A stretch of 8,950 nucleotides of DNA from Candidatus Zixiibacteriota bacterium (GTDB taxonomy: Bacteria; Zixibacteria; MSB-5A5; JAABVY01). Under the pieces are notes generated by a model, which searched no databases, was not told the DNA's origin, and worked only from the letters and a program-made list of their open reading frames with translations. Numbering within the stretch: position 1 is the stretch's first letter; each line of letters opens with the position of its first letter. Where the stretch lies: assembly GCA_014730285.1 (NCBI GenBank), contig WJIM01000287.1, positions 1 to 8,950 of the forward strand, given 5' to 3'. Positions 4,120 to 8,950 of this stretch are shown here, piece by piece. The position numbers and the translations under genes were made by a program.

Positions 4120-6905
4120 CAGAAATTCCATCCAAACCAGAAATCGAAATCCCAATTAGGCGATATCTTCTCGAAATCGGTAGTCCGCGAGAAATCGAAT
4201 CTCAGCACCAGAAAATATCCCAATGCCACCCTTGCACCTAAACCAAATGCGCCGTACATCTGATCGAAATCATCTCCCCAGGCCGAGCCGACATCGGCAA
4301 AAATCGCACCGCGTATTCCTGTAAATCCGATTGCCCCCACTGGCAGGCCGATATGCAGACGGTTTATCAGCGGGAAGCGCAGCTCGTTAGAGACCAGGAA
4401 GATATTGCGTTTATACCATTCCCTGCGGTCGAACCCGCGCAGACTCCAGCTTCCGCCAAAATACAGCCTCTGGGGCTCCTTGCCGCCCGAGGTATAGTAC
4501 CAGGCGCGCGTTGCAAAGGCCGAGTATTTGCCGAGACGGAAGTATTTGCGCAGGTCAACCATAAAAAGACGATTGAAGGAGCTGTTGCTCTTGAGATCGT
4601 ACGAGAATCCAGTCGAGATAATATAGCGCGAGCCGTCTAAGGGCCCGGTATAATCCCAGATCGAATTATCCTTGACGTATGAAAGGTATACAGTGGTCAG
4701 ATATGCGTCACGATAGGTGCCCGGGAAGAAAAGATCCTTCTCCGATTTACGCAAAAATATTCTTGATTCTATGCGCTTGAATTTGCTGAAGGGATAGCTT
4801 ACACTCGCCATACCACCATAAATTCTCTCCGCGAAAAGCCCCTCAGCCGGATCGTCATACTCGTCATAGAAATGATACAAACCGTAGGCATAATTCAGCC
4901 GATGTTCGGTATTCATATATGTAGCCGCGATATTAAATGACGAAAGGAAGCTCGATCTCTCCTGGGCGGTATTAAAAACCAGGAAATGATAACGGCTGTT
5001 GCCCAGCATATCCGAAAGACCGACCTGAATACCTCCGGCTGAACCATAGACTACATCATAAGCCACCGCCGACTGGGCTATGTCCAGAGAGTAATCGGTT
5101 TCATATTCCACAATCCCCGAGATAAAATGTCCCGAGACTGTTTCCGGCTCCCAGCTGGCATAAACCGGCTCCTCACGCTCGTACGGCTGCATCAGGGAAT
5201 CCTCGAACGGCATGGTATAAATCTGGAAACCGTACTCCTGGAAAGCCGAAAACACTATCAGGCTGTCGTTGGGCGAAAATCTCGGATCAAAACAGCCGGT
5301 AAGCGTATTGCCGATTTTGTACATATTCCCTGCCGAATCGATGGCATGTATATTCGTCCGACCGCCGCGATCGGAGCTGAAAAGAAGCCATTTGCCATCC
5401 GAAGAGTGATTCGGCGAAAGATCCTTGTGTTTGCCGAATGTTTTCTGAGTTATCGCTTTGGTTTCCAGATCGAGTTCGAATATATTCGTATAACCCTCTT
5501 CCCCGTATGCTCCCCGGTCGGAAACGAAGACCAGCTTGCTTCCATCGGGATAGAATGAGGGATTCCTGTCGTTGTAAAAGTCATGCGTCATTCGTTCCAG
5601 ACGATCGCGCCCAACATCATATAGATATAAGTCGAAACGACCGTCCTTCTTCGCCCCGGCAAACGCCACCTTACTTCCATCCGGCGAGATTGCAGGCGAA
5701 ACGACTGAAATCAGGCTGTCGAATTTCTTGGTTCTTTCGAACTCGCCTGTTTTCAGATTCAAAAAGTAGAGCGCATCACGATCATGGTTTCTGGATGCGA
5801 ATACCAGCTCGCCCAGCTTATTGGCCGAAATAGCCGAACGCATCAAATGCAGCGATTCGAATTTCGAGGAGCGCTCGCCCTTTAAGACAACCTTCTCCTT
5901 GGATTTCTTGCCGTTTAGAGCGCGCTTGTAGATTCCGGAATAGCCGAGCTGATTGGCCTTGTAAATCAGCTCCTGAACCACGCCGGTGTCGGTATGATAC
6001 TCGGCAATTATCGGTTTGACAAAAAAGCCGCGCCCGCTTTGCAGGGTGGAAAAACGTCCGGGATAATCCGATTCCGCCATGGTCGGGAAATACTTCTTCT
6101 TCAGGTGATATTGCCAGTCCTGGAATATCTCCTTAAGCGGCCTTCCGGTCGTATAACCAACCACACTTTCGAAGGAGTTATGCTTCCACCAGTTCTCAAA
6201 AATAAGCAGAAGCTTATCTTCGCCGTACTGCTCGGCGATAAATTTACATAGCGATTCGCCCACCTTGTACATCAGGAATGTACCCGATATGGCATAGATA
6301 TTATCATACGTTATGAAACTCCCGGAGATCATGAGGTCGGCTATCATCATATCCGCCTCGGAACTCCAGGGACGCGACCAGTACTCCGCTATGCCCTCAG
6401 TGAACCATAACGGCGGCCCGTAAAGATTGAGCTTCTTATGATCGCGCAGAACTGAACCGAGCTTGGAATAAGTGAATACATGTACCAGCTCATGCTGCAC
6501 CACGCGCAGGAAGTCATATAGGCTGCCGTCGAAGGGAACCACCATGCGCCCCTTATAGAACTCTGTAAATCCGGCCACACTCTCGGGCAGAATCTGCGGA
6601 ATCACATTGGTCTGTGTAAAATAATTGGGCGACGAATATATTATAAGCGGAGTTTTCTTGAAAATATGATGATTGAATTTGTTTTCCAGAAAGTCATAGC
6701 TCTCTTCCACATAATGAGCCGTAACTTCCGCCAGCCATCTCGTCTGATCGTGGAAATAAATCTTGAAATGATCGGTTTCCAGTATGCTCCAGTCGAAGGT
6801 CTCGTAATTGACCTTGTTCTTGCCGAAATAAAACTGGGCCGAGAGAACTGCCGGAAACACGGTCAGGATGACCGTTAATATGATGATCGTCTTTTTAAAA
6901 TTCAA
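4119..6905 (-). CDS. Peptidase MA-like / TolB-propeller / Omp85-barrel fusion protein
   Basis: This is a 928-residue predicted outer-membrane protein with three parts. Residues 1-23 are a signal peptide (cleavage near LSA/Q). About 40-275 is a gluzincin-type metallopeptidase-like domain: HELVH at 138-142 gives two zinc ligands and the catalytic Glu139, and WFTEGIAEY at 167-175 supplies the likely third ligand, Glu170. About 310-570 holds TolB/PD40 propeller strands (AISPDGSKVAF at 405-415, FYPDGSKLVFVSDRG at 451-465, HSSDGKWLLFSSDRGG at 500-514, FSPNDSLIVFSA at 543-554). About 600-928 is a beta-barrel like the C-terminal domain of Omp85/BamA: GGSWSLRGFDRREW (817-830) resembles the xRGF/Y motif, followed by NELRFPL, FADVGSAW and a terminal Phe. 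POTRA domains are absent. It starts with TTG at 6905, the only sensible start, with AGGA 6 nt before it overlapping the previous stop codon. The exact substrate and whether the peptidase is active are unknown. Confidence 0.85.
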   Translation of the reverse strand: MNFKKTIIILTVILTVFPAVLSAQFYFGKNKVNYETFDWSILETDHFKIYFHDQTRWLAEVTAHYVEESYDFLENKFNHHIFKKTPLIIYSSPNYFTQTNVIPQILPESVAGFTEFYKGRMVVPFDGSLYDFLRVVQHELVHVFTYSKLGSVLRDHKKLNLYGPPLWFTEGIAEYWSRPWSSEADMMIADLMISGSFITYDNIYAISGTFLMYKVGESLCKFIAEQYGEDKLLLIFENWWKHNSFESVVGYTTGRPLKEIFQDWQYHLKKKYFPTMAESDYPGRFSTLQSGRGFFVKPIIAEYHTDTGVVQELIYKANQLGYSGIYKRALNGKKSKEKVVLKGERSSKFESLHLMRSAISANKLGELVFASRNHDRDALYFLNLKTGEFERTKKFDSLISVVSPAISPDGSKVAFAGAKKDGRFDLYLYDVGRDRLERMTHDFYNDRNPSFYPDGSKLVFVSDRGAYGEEGYTNIFELDLETKAITQKTFGKHKDLSPNHSSDGKWLLFSSDRGGRTNIHAIDSAGNMYKIGNTLTGCFDPRFSPNDSLIVFSAFQEYGFQIYTMPFEDSLMQPYEREEPVYASWEPETVSGHFISGIVEYETDYSLDIAQSAVAYDVVYGSAGGIQVGLSDMLGNSRYHFLVFNTAQERSSFLSSFNIAATYMNTEHRLNYAYGLYHFYDEYDDPAEGLFAERIYGGMASVSYPFSKFKRIESRIFLRKSEKDLFFPGTYRDAYLTTVYLSYVKDNSIWDYTGPLDGSRYIISTGFSYDLKSNSSFNRLFMVDLRKYFRLGKYSAFATRAWYYTSGGKEPQRLYFGGSWSLRGFDRREWYKRNIFLVSNELRFPLINRLHIGLPVGAIGFTGIRGAIFADVGSAWGDDFDQMYGAFGLGARVALGYFLVLRFDFSRTTDFEKISPNWDFDFWFGWNF

Positions 6906-6911
6906 AACAAA

Positions 6912-6915
6912 TCCT
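6912..6915 (-). promoter_or_regulatory. Ribosome binding site for the TTG-started fusion gene
   Basis: AGGA on the minus strand overlaps the TAG stop of the HEAT-repeat gene (TAGGA) and lies 6 nt before the TTG at 6905. No ATG or GTG in frame lies nearby, and the signal peptide begins directly after the TTG, which supports it as the start. The arrangement suggests translational coupling to the upstream gene. Confidence 0.6.
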
Positions 6916-8950
6916 ATTTTTCTTGAACGGCCTGCTGTTCCAGCTTGGTTTCAATCGATCTTCGAGTTTCTTCCAATGCGACCAGCACGCGGTTGCTCCT
7001 GAAGAGCGAGCCGAGGCCTTTTCCGAATGTTTGTTTGTAATCGCTTAAAAGCTTGAGTGTTTTCCGGGAAGGTATCTTCTTTAAGGCAGAGAGGATATGT
7101 AATTTGAAATCATCCGAAGATTTGCCCAGAAACGATTTCCAGACCGAATCCTTTTGATCCATTAACAACTGTTTGAAAAACGGCAGGGATTTTTCCTGCC
7201 CGAGACGAGCCACAATCGGAATCATCGGCACCTGAACCTCGGTCTCCTGCCGGAAGGCCTCGACCAGCTTCCCGAAATAATCATCGATACCAACATTTGC
7301 AAGCGCAACCGCGGCGCGCAGCCGTATCTTGCTGTCGTTGAAATAAAGGTATGACGTGAGCATGGCGCAAGCCTTTTCCGCTTTAATTTTCTCTAATGCC
7401 AGGATCATTTCCTCGGCTATGCGAGGATCAGGATCAGATACAAAACCTTCTAATATTTTTATCGCTTCCGGGGTGGCAATGTTCCCGCAAATCAGGATAA
7501 TATTTCTCAGTTTATACCACTTCTCCGTCTCCAGAAGATTCTGCCCGGCGGGGCGATCCCGGAGCTTCTTATCCGATATTATCAGCTCAAATGCCCGTGG
7601 AGCATGTTCTTTAAACTCCGAAAGCAGACGAATATTAAAAAGTCTTATGGCCCGGTCATGGTAACTCAAATATTCGCACAGCTTAAGCGTTACAGTCTGG
7701 GTTTGAATATGATTCAGGATACTGAATACCAGCTTGTTTAACGCTTCGAATTTGCTCTCCAAAAGTTTTATCAGGGATCCGGTGAACTCATTCGTGCCGA
7801 CCTGATCGTAAAAATCCAGAGACGCCTGACGTTTATCCGGAGAGGTCATCAATTCCCTGGACGTATAAACCGAGACAACGTCAAAAAGATCGTTCAAATT
7901 ATTGAGCCGTTCTTCTGCCGAGAGCCATTCCATAAGCTTTTTGGCTTCATCCATATAATACTGGAATCTGTCATCGCTCAGGTTATAATCCTTCAGGCTC
8001 TCCAGTATTTTCTTATAAAGTTCTTCGAGGCAGTTTTCGCTCTCGCTTTCGACCGCTCCTTCAAGCATTTGGTCGAAGCCCTCGGCAATTTCACGCCAGC
8101 TTTCATCATTGCTGTTTAGCTTGTTAATCAGACTGCCGATGAAATCCTGGGTGTAGGCCTGGTCATCATAGACCTCCAGACGCTTGGCGATTAACGACAT
8201 CTTTCCCGTCAGCATGGCGCCCTGTTCCAAAGCTTCACGAGCGGTTTCCAGCTCCTCGAAGGCCAGTTTTTTGCGCGAATATTTCTTGTCGAGAATCATT
8301 TCTATGAATCTGTCATCGATCAGATGCAGATCTTCGGCCAGCTTCTTGACCTTCGGAACCAGCTCAGCCTTATTGCGCTTCTCGAGCAAATCGTTGATCT
8401 TGAACAGAGTATCCTGAACATCCACCTCATCGTATTCCGTGTCACCCCGGATATTTTCCTTCAATCCGGCGGTGATTATCTTCATCATCTGCTCATCGGA
8501 CAGATCGCCGATCTCGCTCTCGATATTCTCGGTAACTTTATCAAAATCAATGGCATGAGCGTACCGTTCTGATATCCCTTTTTTGGCTGAATTTTGATCC
8601 GCCAGTAGTCCCAGAATCAGCTCGGGATTATCCGCAAAAAGCTCGGCGACTGCAATGCCGGCGCCTGAACCGCCCGAGCCTTCTCCACCACCCAGGAAAG
8701 CCTCCCCGTCTATTACCGTTTGATCCTTGCCGACAAGCTCATAACGAAGTTCGTCAACGGCAATCCCCGAGATCTCATTTTTGGCAATAAACTCTTCCAG
8801 ATTATTCCATTCTATTTTGCCCCCCGTCTTGCCTATAAAATATTCCAGAAATTTCTGTAAATCCGAGAGCGTAATTTCGGAGGTTATCGATATACTGTGA
8901 AGATTTAGATTTGCAAGCGCTTCCTCAACCGTAATTCTACCGCTAATCCC
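6914..8950 (-). CDS. HEAT-repeat domain protein, 5' end outside the window
   Basis: Reading the minus strand from 8950, the frame is open for 678 codons to the TAG at 6914, with no stop upstream of the Met at 8488. The gene is therefore partial, and the start at 8488 (visible residue 155) would be internal. The visible N-terminal part reads LNLHSISITSEITLSDLQKFLEYF and then NEISGIAVDELRYEL, resembling the region found before HEAT repeats in several bacterial HEAT proteins. A Gly/Ser-rich linker (GGGEGSGGSGAG) follows near residue 85. Then comes a largely helical, charged region. Alpha-helical HEAT-like repeats are clearest at about residues 475-590 (ATPEAIKILEGFVSDPDPRI, DSKIRLRAAVALANVG). 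The C-terminus is helical and basic. HEAT solenoids act as protein-binding scaffolds; no enzyme motif is seen. It lies 8 nt upstream of the outer-membrane fusion gene and probably heads or sits inside the same operon. Its partner and location are unknown. Confidence 0.8.
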   Translation of the reverse strand, partial: GISGRITVEEALANLNLHSISITSEITLSDLQKFLEYFIGKTGGKIEWNNLEEFIAKNEISGIAVDELRYELVGKDQTVIDGEAFLGGGEGSGGSGAGIAVAELFADNPELILGLLADQNSAKKGISERYAHAIDFDKVTENIESEIGDLSDEQMMKIITAGLKENIRGDTEYDEVDVQDTLFKINDLLEKRNKAELVPKVKKLAEDLHLIDDRFIEMILDKKYSRKKLAFEELETAREALEQGAMLTGKMSLIAKRLEVYDDQAYTQDFIGSLINKLNSNDESWREIAEGFDQMLEGAVESESENCLEELYKKILESLKDYNLSDDRFQYYMDEAKKLMEWLSAEERLNNLNDLFDVVSVYTSRELMTSPDKRQASLDFYDQVGTNEFTGSLIKLLESKFEALNKLVFSILNHIQTQTVTLKLCEYLSYHDRAIRLFNIRLLSEFKEHAPRAFELIISDKKLRDRPAGQNLLETEKWYKLRNIILICGNIATPEAIKILEGFVSDPDPRIAEEMILALEKIKAEKACAMLTSYLYFNDSKIRLRAAVALANVGIDDYFGKLVEAFRQETEVQVPMIPIVARLGQEKSLPFFKQLLMDQKDSVWKSFLGKSSDDFKLHILSALKKIPSRKTLKLLSDYKQTFGKGLGSLFRSNRVLVALEETRRSIETKLEQQAVQEK

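Overview
The window reads as chromosome of a Gram-negative-type (diderm) bacterium. The evidence is a DnaK with the long N-terminal-domain insertion typical of diderm DnaK, a protein with a cleavable signal peptide and an Omp85/BamA-like outer-membrane barrel, and a lipoprotein with a BamB-type propeller. The mix of a TolB-like propeller fused to an outer-membrane barrel, HEAT-repeat proteins and balanced base composition would fit the FCB or neighbouring candidate phyla (Zixibacteria-like lineages). That placement is inference from gene style, not a measured assignment. All genes lie on the minus strand, so transcription runs from position 8950 towards 1.

Layout in transcription order. (1) 8950-6914: a HEAT-repeat protein whose reading frame is open to the window edge, so its N-terminus lies outside. 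(2) 6905-4119: a three-part envelope protein with a signal peptide, an HExxH metallopeptidase-like domain, a TolB/PD40 propeller and a C-terminal Omp85-like barrel. (3) 4119-2968: a lipoprotein with an eight-bladed PQQ/BamB-like propeller. These three are spaced 8 nt and -1 nt and look like one translationally coupled operon with an outer-membrane role. (4) 2967-2741: a 227-nt AT-rich regulatory spacer holding a perfect 17-bp palindrome, repeated TGGCA-type motifs, short direct and inverted repeats and a TATAAT box. (5) 2740-2285: a class A small heat-shock protein (Hsp20). (6) 2284-2165: a spacer with a terminator-like hairpin that overlaps a sigma-32-like promoter. (7) 2164-251: dnaK. (8) 250-1: non-coding sequence rich in perfect hairpins, two of which share a core and look like a dispersed repeat family.

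The window therefore joins an envelope operon to a cytosolic chaperone pair (Hsp20 holdase and DnaK foldase). No grpE or dnaJ is present. The most unusual material is the peptidase-TolB-Omp85 fusion paired with a BamB-like lipoprotein, the regulatory spacer before hsp20, and the hairpin cluster after dnaK. I saw no tRNA, rRNA, CRISPR, insertion sequence or phage gene.
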